Below are positions 1 to 6,164 of a stretch of DNA of 20,364 nt, piece by piece. Both the position numbers and the translations under genes were made by a program. A model generated the notes under the pieces. It was not told where the DNA came from, did no database searches, and was given only the letters and a program-made list of their open reading frames with translations. Each line of letters opens with the position of its first letter. Positions within the stretch are counted from its first letter, which is position 1. This DNA comes from UBA1014 sp964344035 (lineage in GTDB: Bacteria; SAR324; NAC60-12), in assembly GCA_964344035.1 (NCBI GenBank), contig CAYFLK010000066.1, positions 1 to 20,364 on the forward strand, written 5' to 3'.

Positions 1-337
1 CCTGCTTGTCAAACTTCCCGTTCTTTTTCCTCAGCAGGGGCTGGGTGATGCGGTCTCCGCCGTACATGATCTTGGCGTTGAAATATCCCTTGATGCAGTT
101 CAGTCCGCGATTTACGGGACACTCAGGATCACCCTTGGTGGCAACCACCTTGCCTTTCTTGGTTCCAACCATGATCCCGCATCCCACGCCGCAGAAACGG
201 CAGACTCCCTTGTCCCATTGCAGGTCTTTGTCTACACCTGCCTGGGCCATCAGGGTTTGCGGGACTTGCATGCCGATGGCGCCTGCCGCGGATGCGGCCA
301 CCGATGTCTTTATTAAGTTGCGTCTGGAAATGCTCAT
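1..337 (-). CDS. napA: Periplasmic nitrate reductase catalytic subunit NapA, N-terminal part (runs off the left edge)
   Basis: NapA reduces nitrate to nitrite in the periplasm using bis-MGD molybdenum and one [4Fe-4S] cluster. Only the first 112 codons are present, because the frame is still open at base 1. It begins with a twin-arginine export signal (S-R-R-N-L-I-K at residues 4-10, then an Ala-rich stretch). The cluster motif follows: Cys46, Cys49, Cys53 and Cys81, in the context CRFCGVGCGIMV and PVNRGLNCIKGYF. This spacing and wording are typical of NapA rather than of assimilatory Nas enzymes. ATG at 337 is preceded by an AAGGGAA ribosome site. The gene lies 87 bases downstream of napD on the same strand, the order expected for a nap operon. 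The remaining nap genes should lie to the left of the window. Confidence 0.93.
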   Translation of the reverse strand, partial: MSISRRNLIKTSVAASAAGAIGMQVPQTLMAQAGVDKDLQWDKGVCRFCGVGCGIMVGTKKGKVVATKGDPECPVNRGLNCIKGYFNAKIMYGGDRITQPLLRKKNGKFDKQ

Positions 338-424
338 ATTTGTTCCCTTTCTTTAAGTGTTAGTCTGCCCCCTATTGACCGGTTACATTAAAGGTTGAGT
401 TCGTTGCAAATAATGCCTATGGGA

Positions 425-703
425 TCAGCCGCCGACCGGCGAAGAATCGACGGTCTTCTCATCCGGAATTTCTTCCTCGGAAAAATAATGATTGAGCATA
501 TCGACGGAGAGCACATTGGGAACCTGCAGGAGCCTGCTGGCTCGTTCATGTTCAACCTCCACGGTCTCTCCCTCAATGGTAACAATGATGCGTCCGGCAT
601 CATCGGAAAAATGAACATCCAGCCAGGGAAATTTATCCACTGCCTGGATGACTTCGTCCCGCAATTGCGGACGGGTTTGAATAAGGATCCCTGAAATGTT
701 CAT
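425..703 (-). CDS. napD: NapD, chaperone for NapA maturation
   Basis: This 92-residue protein is of the usual NapD length. NapD is a small cytoplasmic ferredoxin-fold chaperone that binds the twin-arginine signal peptide of NapA and holds back export until the cofactor is inserted. The N-terminus (M-N-I-S-G-I-L-I-Q-T-R-P) and the pattern of a central G-R-I-I-V-T-I-E-G-E strand followed by a V-P-N-V-L-S-V segment are characteristic of the family. There is no signal peptide, as expected. ATG at 703 follows an AAAGG ribosome site. napA follows 87 bases downstream. The upstream neighbour on the same strand is separated by a probable terminator, so napD probably has its own promoter in about 704-800, though I could not pick out a clear -35/-10 pair there. 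Confidence 0.88.
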   Translation of the reverse strand: MNISGILIQTRPQLRDEVIQAVDKFPWLDVHFSDDAGRIIVTIEGETVEVEHERASRLLQVPNVLSVDMLNHYFSEEEIPDEKTVDSSPVGG

Positions 704-800
704 TGTGAACCTTTATGCCAGGGTAATTCGTCTTTCCCTGCTAAATTGAAAGCGTTCTAATTGTTCCCCTCCATGGAATTCGGGGTTATGTGCTGTATGC

Positions 801-831
801 AAAACCGCGGGGCGCCTTTCCACAGCGCCCC
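801..831 (-). terminator. Probable rho-independent terminator upstream of napD
   Basis: On the minus strand GGGGCGC and GCGCCCC (7 bp arms at 825-831 and 809-815, nine-base loop) form a GC-rich hairpin. It is followed shortly by GTTTT at 801-805. It lies downstream of the Met-rich repeat gene ending at 936 and upstream of napD, and so separates the two transcription units. Confidence 0.55.
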
Positions 832-892
832 GAGGTCTGTCTGTCTGTAACCGGTCCGTATTGTGTGCCGGCCCGGCTTTCAGCAGATTTTT

Positions 893-918
893 TTCAACGG
901 ACTGAAAAGACCGTTGAA
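893..918. repeat. Inverted repeat, 8 bp arms, after the Met-rich gene
   Basis: TTCAACGG (893-900) and CCGTTGAA (911-918) are perfect 8 bp arms around a 10-base loop, 18 bases beyond the stop of the gene at 936. On the minus strand it is followed by A residues rather than T, so it is more likely an mRNA 3'-end stabilising hairpin, or one half of a tandem termination region with 801-831, than a terminator by itself. Confidence 0.4.
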
Positions 919-935
919 TTTCCCGTCACCGGCGC

Positions 936-1535
936 TTATTCCGTTTTTTTGGCTTCGGTCGCCGGGGCTGGAGCGGGCCAGCTGAATCCGCTCATGGCCT
1001 GGGGCATGACGTTCATCATCTGAATCATCGCGTTCATCATGCCACCCCAGATGCGCGGGTCGGCCATTTTCATCATCGCGTCCATCATCGCCGGATCGGT
1101 CATGATCTTGACATAAGGGGATGGATCCGCCATTTTCATCATGGCATTCATCATGTCCGGATTGGTCATTACCGCGATGTATGGAGTGGGGTCGGCCATT
1201 TTCATCCAGGCATTCATCATGTCCGGGTCGGTCATCCACTTCAGATAAGGCGTGGGGTCGGCCATTTTCATCATCGCGTCCATCATCGCCGGATCGGTCA
1301 TCCACTGCAGATAGGGAGTGGGGTCCATCATCTTCATCAAGGCGTTCATGATCCTCGGGTCCGTCATCATCTGGATGTACGGGGTCGGGTCGGCCGCTTT
1401 CACCATGGCTTCCATGGATTTAGACCAGTCAGCCAGTTCGGCGGGTGATGCTGTATCGGTGGTTTGAGCGAATGCAATTCCACCGTTCAACAAGAAACCA
1501 ACAACCAGTACGGTTGCAATTTTTTTGAGATTCAT
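936..1535 (-). CDS. Secreted Met-rich repeat protein, five 22-residue repeats
   Basis: The protein has 199 residues and no enzyme family that I recognise. It starts with a signal peptide (M-N-L-K-K, hydrophobic core, cut near A-F-A-Q at residue 24), so it is exported. About one fifth of the residues are Met. Residues 49-159 are built of a 22-residue unit of the form M-T-D-P-x-M-M-x-A-M-M-K followed by M-A-D-P-T-P-Y-L-x-W. Asp/Asn-Pro pairs fall at 49, 59, 71, 81, 93, 103, 115, 125, 137, 147 and 159, strictly alternating 10 and 12 residues. The Asp-Pro pairs probably cap short amphipathic helices with a Met face. ATG at 1535 was chosen because AAAGGAGAAGC precedes it and the signal peptide starts there, although the frame is open further upstream. 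It is related to the longer protein at 3382-4314. Metal binding, lipid or sulfur-particle binding, or scaffolding are all only guesses. Confidence 0.85.
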   Translation of the reverse strand: MNLKKIATVLVVGFLLNGGIAFAQTTDTASPAELADWSKSMEAMVKAADPTPYIQMMTDPRIMNALMKMMDPTPYLQWMTDPAMMDAMMKMADPTPYLKWMTDPDMMNAWMKMADPTPYIAVMTNPDMMNAMMKMADPSPYVKIMTDPAMMDAMMKMADPRIWGGMMNAMIQMMNVMPQAMSGFSWPAPAPATEAKKTE

Positions 1536-1827
1536 TGCTTCTCCTTTTGAATCACGTTTTATGATTTCCTTATCTCGTACAGACAGAAGTGTCTGCTTTT
1601 TTTGCGAAAAGGTTTTCATAATGGTTTGCCGCGTTCGTATGTCCATCATACGTTGCGGATAAAACGTCGGCTACTCCTGTCCTGTCAAGTGTTCTACCTG
1701 TCCGGACAGTCAGTGTCGACGTTGCTGCGCCCTTCTTTACTCTACCACCCGCGGTCTCCACGGGCAGGGCGGGTAGATTGTGGCGGGACCCGAAAGCAAA
1801 CTGCTTCCTGGGCACCGGCGTCTGCTG
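1536..1827. other. Non-coding gap between the DUF302 and Met-rich genes
   Basis: This stretch of 292 bases has no convincing gene. It contains the perfect 12 bp palindrome CTGTCCGGACAG (1698-1709), the inverted repeat at 1580-1595, and complementary arms CTACC-A-CCCGC (from 1741) and GCGGGTAG (to about 1775). Those arms may form a 3' hairpin of the upstream gene. The gap is long enough for the Met-rich gene to have its own promoter. Confidence 0.4.
1580..1595. promoter_or_regulatory. Inverted repeat upstream of the Met-rich gene
   Basis: CAGACA (1580-1585) and TGTCTG (1590-1595) form a 6 bp inverted repeat with a 4-base spacer, 45 bases before the ATG at 1535. It could be an operator or part of the leader hairpin. 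No regulator is identified. Confidence 0.3.
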
Positions 1828-2547
1828 CTAGAAATCTCCGGTGGCCCCGGCTGCCATGATTTCTTCGATTTGTTCCCGGACCTTGATTGCGCGCTCGCGC
1901 AATTCCGGGGGCATCTGGTTCGGATTTGAACTGGTGTCTAGCCAGCGCGCGTCCCAGTCGATGGTGGTAATCCATATCTGCCCGTCCGCGTCTTCCATGA
2001 CAGCCACGCGGCAGGGGAGGAACGCGGTGAATTCAAGTGAGTAATCGAGCAGAGCCCGCAGGGTGACGAGATCGCAGAACACAAGAAATTCCACCCTCGG
2101 GCTGTTTTCGTAACCCATTTCCCGCAAGACTTTCCAGGGTTTGTTGTGCCCTGAAAATTTCAGGTTGAGTTCATTGGCCTTAACCGTGATCGACTCGATC
2201 ACCTCGTCGAAAGTGATCCCGGGGAGCACCTTTTTCTTGGCCACGATCAGGCTCATCATGTCGCGCATGCTCATTGGATTGACCGCCAGAAAATTCTGCA
2301 TGGCGTTCATTTTCGCCTCGGCGGACATGATTTTCTCAACCATGGTGTTTTTGCGGAAAACCTCCTTCGGGCGGGTCGGCATTTTAATCGTGCCCTCCTT
2401 GGGACCCACCGGCCCTTTCATGGGCGGGGCTTCATGCATGTAGCTCAAGCGGTTGAATTTCATGATTTCTTCTTCCGTCTCCTGGGCGTATGCCGCTCCG
2501 CCGAAAATCAGTGCCGCCGTTAAAACGGTCATTCCTAGAATTTTCAT
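1828..2547 (-). CDS. Secreted DUF302-domain protein
   Basis: The 239-residue precursor has a signal peptide (M-K-I-L-G-M... cut near A-Y-A-Q at residue 21). The C-terminal half, about residues 105-205, matches the DUF302 fold. It shows an amphipathic helix, then F-L-V-F-C-D-L-V-T-L-R-A-L-L at about 154-167, then the family's E-F-T-A-F-L-P-C-R-V-A-V-M-E-D segment at 172-186. Cys158 and Cys179 are the only cysteines. The function of DUF302 is unknown. The family recurs beside sulfur and cytochrome genes and forms a small alpha/beta dimer. The N-terminal half (residues 30-100) is Met-rich (about ten Met) and not part of the domain. Its ATG overlaps the stop of the monohaem cytochrome gene upstream (TAATG), with an AAGGAGAAC ribosome site inside that gene, so the two are translationally coupled. 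Confidence 0.8.
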   Translation of the reverse strand: MKILGMTVLTAALIFGGAAYAQETEEEIMKFNRLSYMHEAPPMKGPVGPKEGTIKMPTRPKEVFRKNTMVEKIMSAEAKMNAMQNFLAVNPMSMRDMMSLIVAKKKVLPGITFDEVIESITVKANELNLKFSGHNKPWKVLREMGYENSPRVEFLVFCDLVTLRALLDYSLEFTAFLPCRVAVMEDADGQIWITTIDWDARWLDTSSNPNQMPPELRERAIKVREQIEEIMAAGATGDF

Positions 2548-2873
2548 TACTGTTCTCCTTTCTTCTCTTTGTTCTCTTCATGCCACTTGCGCCAGCTTTC
2601 TCCCATGGACTGATAGAGGACGGCTTTCTGTGCATGACAGGTTACGCAGGTGCTGGAAACCATGTTCATCATGGTCCGCATTGCGTTCGCCATTTCCTGC
2701 ATAGCTTTTCTCAGTTCCTCGTGAGCGGCTGGATCGAGCGTCGTTTTGGTTTGTGTTGCCTCGGTTTTGGCCGGGGTCTTTCCCGTTTCAGTTTGCTGCG
2801 CATAGGCGAGGCCTCCAAGGACCAGCACCGTCGCCAAAACGGTTATCGCGAATATTTTATTAAGATTTACCAT
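2547..2873 (-). CDS. Small exported monohaem cytochrome c
   Basis: The 108-residue protein has a signal peptide (hydrophobic residues 5-24, cut near A-Y-A-Q at 25). It has a single haem c motif C-V-T-C-H at residues 76-80, placed late in the chain. The segment just before the haem (about 47-73) is predicted helical and Met-rich (M-A-N-A-M-R-T-M-M-N-M-V), so one of these Met residues could be the sixth iron ligand. I cannot say which. The C-terminus is a charged tail rich in Lys and Glu. It does not fit the usual class I arrangement with an N-terminal haem motif. ATG at 2873 follows a strong GGAGGCAGT ribosome site. The stop overlaps the start of the DUF302 gene. It is likely a periplasmic electron carrier for a partner in the same operon. 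Confidence 0.82.
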   Translation of the reverse strand: MVNLNKIFAITVLATVLVLGGLAYAQQTETGKTPAKTEATQTKTTLDPAAHEELRKAMQEMANAMRTMMNMVSSTCVTCHAQKAVLYQSMGESWRKWHEENKEKKGEQ

Positions 2874-2883
2874 ACTGCCTCCA

Positions 2884-3303
2884 TTACAAAGTTTGTCTGG
2901 GTGAACCCGTCCGCGTGAATGCCGTCATGTTTGCGGCAACATCGGACATGCATTTTTGACCGAGGGCGAAAAACCCCGCCATACCGGTCATCAGGTTCCG
3001 TGTCGCTTCCTCCGCCTCTTTGCCGAAGGGGGTGGAAAGCTCGGCGTTCATTTGATCTCCGCCCTTGTTCAGGCGGGCATAAAACTTTTCCATAAAACAC
3101 GAACTGAGAATGCCGATATCAGCCGTGTCAGCCGGGCAAGTTTCCTCCGCAAGTTTCACGGTACCCGCCGCGGGTCTCTGTGCGGGTACGTCCCCTCCGG
3201 TATTTATACCGGCTTTTCCAGGACCTCCTTGTGCGAGGACGACGCCCGCAATCACAGCGGTTGCGAGGGCAAAGATTGCGAGCGCCTTCTTAAGATCAAT
3301 CAA
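2884..3303 (-). CDS. Small secreted Cys-containing protein, function unknown
   Basis: I do not recognise the family. The chosen TTG start at 3303 gives 139 residues and is preceded by AAAGGAACGAG, a good ribosome site. The GTG at 3321 would add six residues but lacks one. The N-terminus is a signal peptide (L-K-K-A-L-A-I-F-A-L..., cut near V-L-A-Q). The mature part has three Cys: one in E-E-T-C-P-A-D, one in L-S-S-C-F-M-E, and one in G-Q-K-C-M-S-D. They could form a disulfide or bind a ligand. The C-terminal half has several Met residues (T-G-M-A-G-F, A-A-N-M-T-A). It sits 10 bases upstream of the monohaem cytochrome gene and 78 bases downstream of the long Met-repeat gene, so it is very likely cotranscribed with both. 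Confidence 0.72.
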   Translation of the reverse strand: MIDLKKALAIFALATAVIAGVVLAQGGPGKAGINTGGDVPAQRPAAGTVKLAEETCPADTADIGILSSCFMEKFYARLNKGGDQMNAELSTPFGKEAEEATRNLMTGMAGFFALGQKCMSDVAANMTAFTRTGSPRQTL

Positions 3304-3381
3304 CTCGTTCCTTTCGGGCACCCCGTTTTGCCGTGTCCGTCCAGGCCGGGTGCAGAGGCCTGTGCGGGCATCATTCCCGGT

Positions 3382-4314
3382 TTATTCACCGGCTGCAGGC
3401 CGGTCTCTTATGGGAGTCAGTTCCTGCATCGCTCCCATCATCGACATGGTTGAGAACATCATGTCCATCATCAGCATCGGGTCCGCCATTTTCCTGATGG
3501 AATCCATGGTGCGTTTGTCCGTCATCACCTTTACCCACTGGCTCATCAGCTCGGGGTCAAGCATGTTCTGCATGGACTGCATGTATTCGGGGTTGGTCAT
3601 CATGCCGATGAACTGTCTGGTCAGCTCGGGATCTGCCAGCCGGAACATGGAGTCCATGAACTTGGGATCGGCAACCATCTTCATATAACTTTTCATCATT
3701 TCCGGGTCGCCCATGTTCATCATGGACTGCATCATCCGCGGCTCAAGCATCATCTTTGTAAAACTCTTGATCACCTCCGGGTCCGCCATCTGAAACACCA
3801 TCTGCGCCTGGCGCGGATCGACCATCATCCTCATCCAGTTGTCCGTCAGCGACGGGTCCATCATGGTCATCGTGGCCTTGACGAAACTGGGGTTGGTCAT
3901 GATGCGCATCATCGGCTCCATCATTTCCGGGTCCGCCATTTCCATCATCTGGTTCATCTGCTGTGGATTGGTCATGATGCCCGTGTAATTGCTCATCAGG
4001 CCCGGGTCCCCGATCATCATTAATGCGTTTACGAATTGTGGATTGGTGGCGACCCGCATCCATTCCTTCATCAGTTCCGGATCACCCATGTGAAGCATTG
4101 CCTGCATCATCTTCGGGTTGGACATCATGGTCATGAAGTTCATCGCCATCGCCGGATTCGCTGCGCCGCTCCAGGAACTGTTCCAGCCCGGGTTGTTTAG
4201 GTTTGACAGCCAGTCGGTGGGTGAAGAGAAGGAGCTTTTTTTCGGGTCAAAAGCCTCAGCGGGCAGGGCTGACACCAGGAATGCCAGTACGATTGCCGTG
4301 ATCTGTTTTTTCAT
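3382..4314 (-). CDS. Secreted Met-rich repeat protein, nine 25-residue repeats
   Basis: The 310-residue precursor has a signal peptide (M-K-K-Q-I-T..., cut near P-A-E-A-F at 22). I count 64 Met in all. Residues 53-278 form a regular array in which an Asp/Asn/Glu-Pro pair recurs at alternating steps of exactly 13 and 12 residues: 53, 66, 78, 91, 103, 116, 128, 141, 153, 166, 178, 191, 203, 216, 228, 241, 253, (266 is Asp-Lys) and 278. The typical unit is M-T-N-P-x-x-M-x-x-M-M-x plus M-A-D-P-E-L-M-x-x-W-M-R-M. This suggests a solenoid of short Pro-capped helices. There is no Cys and no haem motif. ATG at 4314 follows AGAGGAAAC. It lies 57 bases downstream of the YeeE/YedE gene. It is homologous in style to the 22-residue-repeat protein at 936-1535 but has a different period. 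Function unknown. Confidence 0.87.
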   Translation of the reverse strand: MKKQITAIVLAFLVSALPAEAFDPKKSSFSSPTDWLSNLNNPGWNSSWSGAANPAMAMNFMTMMSNPKMMQAMLHMGDPELMKEWMRVATNPQFVNALMMIGDPGLMSNYTGIMTNPQQMNQMMEMADPEMMEPMMRIMTNPSFVKATMTMMDPSLTDNWMRMMVDPRQAQMVFQMADPEVIKSFTKMMLEPRMMQSMMNMGDPEMMKSYMKMVADPKFMDSMFRLADPELTRQFIGMMTNPEYMQSMQNMLDPELMSQWVKVMTDKRTMDSIRKMADPMLMMDMMFSTMSMMGAMQELTPIRDRPAAGE

Positions 4315-4371
4315 GTTTCCTCTCTGAGCCTAAGCTCTTTGCAATACATGCAGCCGTTTTTCAACGGCATA

Positions 4372-5559
4372 TCAGACGATGACCAGCTTTTTGTGGACTT
4401 CGTTCCACAGGGTAAAAAGGACCCACAGGCCCATGAGCGCGAGAATGGAAAGCAGTCCCAGTCTCCACCCGATAACCTCAGGCAGAAACACCGACTCTCC
4501 GAGTTTCATGATCCACCTGCTTTCAACCAGCCAGTCACGGAAATAGGACCCCGACAGCGCGAAAGCGGCGAGGGCGATCCAAAGCTTGACGTGTCCTTCC
4601 CCTGCCCTCCAGAGTGATCCGGAGGCGCAGCCCCCGCTGAGCGACATGCCGATGCCGAAAATCGTCCCTCCCACAAGACTGCCCAGCCAGAAGCCCGGAA
4701 ATACGAACATCTCCCAGTCCTTCAGGTCCGTCCACTTCAAAATGGAAAAACCGATGGCGCTGATCGCCACCGCGATTGCCACTGCCCTCACCGTTTCTCC
4801 GTCTCCGGTCATGAAAGGGTCCCGGAATGCGCGGATGAAACAGAAACGCGTGCGCTGCATGAAGATGCCGATGAAAAACCCGAAGAGCAGAAAACCTCCG
4901 CGCATTGAATAGTCATATCCGTCATAGATGAAGGCGAAAGCCAGTGCTGCCGACGCCGTCAGTATTCCCAGCAGCACCTCGATTTTTTTCCAGCCCGCTG
5001 AAACCTCCCTCGGGGGTTTTGCCGAGTGCGGCAAATAGGTTATCTCCCAGACCAGCAGCTTCATGCCGATCAGTCCTCCGATGATGAGACCGCCCATCAT
5101 CGCCACTCCCGCCAGGGAGAGGGCGCTGGTGGCGCTGAAAAAACCGCCGATGTTGCAGCCGAAGGAAAGGCTCGAGCCGATGCCCATCAGCACTCCCCCA
5201 AGCAGACCCTTGAAAAATTCACGGGGAGGGGCCATACGTACGCGAAATTGCCTGGCCAGCAGCGCCGATGCCAGCGCGCCGAAAAAAAGGCCGAAGATCA
5301 GAACCGAGGTTGAATACAGGTGCGGGGAGACGATGTCTTTGTCGGTGAGGTTTACCGAATTGAAAAACCAGTTTCCCCAGTGACGCACTCCGTCCGCCAC
5401 GCTCAGCGGCTTGTCAAAGGCAAACATGAAGACGTTTGTCACACCGAACAGCACCCCGCCGATCCATACCGGCCATTGCCTACCGAACAGCAGCTGATAC
5501 CCCTCGTGGATGACCGCGCCTACGCTTGCCGGTTCCTCATTGTTCACTACCATGTCCAT
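4372..5559 (-). CDS. YeeE/YedE-family sulfur transporter, full-length two-half form
   Basis: This 395-residue polytopic membrane protein has about nine to ten hydrophobic segments. YeeE/YedE (DUF395, sulphur transport) proteins carry thiosulfate or related sulfur species across the inner membrane. YedE forms have also been linked to selenium supply. Two copies of the family signature are present. G-S-S-L-S-F-G-C-N-I-G-G-F lies in the first half. In the second half are Q-R-T-R-F-C-F and G-M-S-L-S-G-G-C-A-S-G-S-L-W-R-A-G-E-G. The Cys residues in these loops are the ones thought to relay sulfur. The chosen ATG at 5559 has GGGGAAA some 10 bases upstream, and an in-frame ATG at 5553 is an alternative. 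It is the first gene of the leftward operon that includes both Met-rich proteins. A 605-base non-coding region precedes it. Confidence 0.88.
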   Translation of the reverse strand: MDMVVNNEEPASVGAVIHEGYQLLFGRQWPVWIGGVLFGVTNVFMFAFDKPLSVADGVRHWGNWFFNSVNLTDKDIVSPHLYSTSVLIFGLFFGALASALLARQFRVRMAPPREFFKGLLGGVLMGIGSSLSFGCNIGGFFSATSALSLAGVAMMGGLIIGGLIGMKLLVWEITYLPHSAKPPREVSAGWKKIEVLLGILTASAALAFAFIYDGYDYSMRGGFLLFGFFIGIFMQRTRFCFIRAFRDPFMTGDGETVRAVAIAVAISAIGFSILKWTDLKDWEMFVFPGFWLGSLVGGTIFGIGMSLSGGCASGSLWRAGEGHVKLWIALAAFALSGSYFRDWLVESRWIMKLGESVFLPEVIGWRLGLLSILALMGLWVLFTLWNEVHKKLVIV

Positions 5560-5735
5560 ACGCGTGTTATTTCCCCGCTGATTCGGTCGGGATAAATCTG
5601 TCTGAGAAGAACCGTATATCCGGATTATTTGAATTATTAAATAAACAAATTGCCAGCAGTCGGATTGTTATAACGCCTGCCGCGGTTCTCCTCGAATTGT
5701 AGGCGAGTGTCCCCGTTTAAAGCGTGGAACCTGGA

Positions 5736-5754
5736 ATCCTCATATCATGAGGAT
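5736..5754. promoter_or_regulatory. Inverted repeat ATCCTCAT-ATC-ATGAGGAT
   Basis: Perfect 8 bp arms surround a 3-base spacer, about 180 bases upstream of the YeeE/YedE start. A second, overlapping pair is ATATCAT (5742-5748) with ATGATAT (5755-5761). The size and symmetry suit a dimeric regulator. Confidence 0.45.
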
Positions 5755-5763
5755 ATGATATTC

Positions 5764-5781
5764 TGATTATACGTATAATCA
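5764..5781. promoter_or_regulatory. Perfect 18 bp palindrome TGATTATAC-GTATAATCA
   Basis: Every position pairs with its mirror, and there is no spacer. It lies 10 bases from the 5736-5754 repeat, about 205 bases upstream of the YeeE/YedE start codon. It is a good candidate operator. The regulator is unknown. Confidence 0.5.
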
Positions 5782-5940
5782 AATTATCATATTCAAAAAA
5801 ATCGGTACTTTTTAGGTTCTTTTTTCAAAAAGAATGTGGGCTATGCTATTGAAATACGGCGAATGGATTGTGCCCTGCTTGACGAAGCAGGGCCATATTG
5901 CCATTTAACAGATTTTCAAGGTGGGCGAGATTAGTAAAAA

Positions 5941-5996
5941 ACCTTAAGTTTTTTAAGGTAATCTTAATGATATTACTACACGCAATTCGTTGTCAA
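5941..5996 (-). promoter_or_regulatory. Candidate sigma70-type promoter with operator-like inverted repeat
   Basis: On the minus strand TTGACA (5996-5991) is a perfect -35 box. TATCAT (5972-5967), 18 bases further, matches five of six -10 positions. The predicted start then falls at about 5960, directly on the inverted repeat ACCTTAA (5941-5947) / TTAAGGT (5953-5959). That position suits a repressor or a 5'-end hairpin. It would drive the leftward YeeE/YedE operon. Confidence 0.45.
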
Positions 5997-6015
5997 GAAT
6001 TTTTTTAATTTTTTT

Positions 6016-6091
6016 TAAAAAGGGTGGGCGCGATTTTAGGATCACCATCAGCAGGGCAAAATTCTGATGATCCATTCGGCAACCGCGCCCA
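6016..6091 (-). terminator. Rho-independent terminator of the universal stress protein gene
   Basis: On the minus strand the arms TGGGCGCG (6091-6084) and CGCGCCCA (6032-6025) enclose an inner stem. That stem pairs GGATC with GATCC and ATCAG with CTGAT (6039-6051 against 6064-6073). The outer stem is followed by CCC and a short T run at 6020-6016. It lies 74 bases beyond the stop of the gene that ends at 6165. Confidence 0.65.
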
Positions 6092-6164
6092 TCCCCGGAC
6101 CAAGGATTTCAGGCGGGATACGGCCCGCTGCTGGGTGCCGCGGGTTCCGGCATTGTATGCAGGT

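Larger units (their letters stand above)
5560..6015. promoter_or_regulatory. Long AT-rich regulatory region ahead of the YeeE/YedE operon
   Basis: There is no convincing gene on either strand. The stretch is markedly AT-rich compared with its surroundings. It contains the palindromes at 5736-5754 and 5764-5781, and a candidate minus-strand promoter with an adjoining inverted repeat at 5941-5996. If that promoter drives the operon, the transcript has an untranslated leader of about 400 bases. A small RNA or a leader element in this stretch is possible but not shown. Confidence 0.5.

Noticed and set aside
880..1305. Asp/His-rich open frame overlapping the Met-rich gene on the same strand
   Set aside because: It is a shifted-frame reading of the repeated DNA, rich in D, H and G only because the Met-repeat codons are read out of phase. 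The true frame has a signal peptide and ribosome site.
3110..3688. Plus-strand 192-residue frame opposite the secreted Cys protein and Met-repeat gene
   Set aside because: Antisense shadow; no recognisable domain, no ribosome site, and both strands cannot be explained as well as by the minus-strand genes.
3743..4063. Second Asp/His/Gly-rich frame over the longer Met-repeat gene
   Set aside because: Same cause: an out-of-phase reading of a repetitive coding region with no start support.
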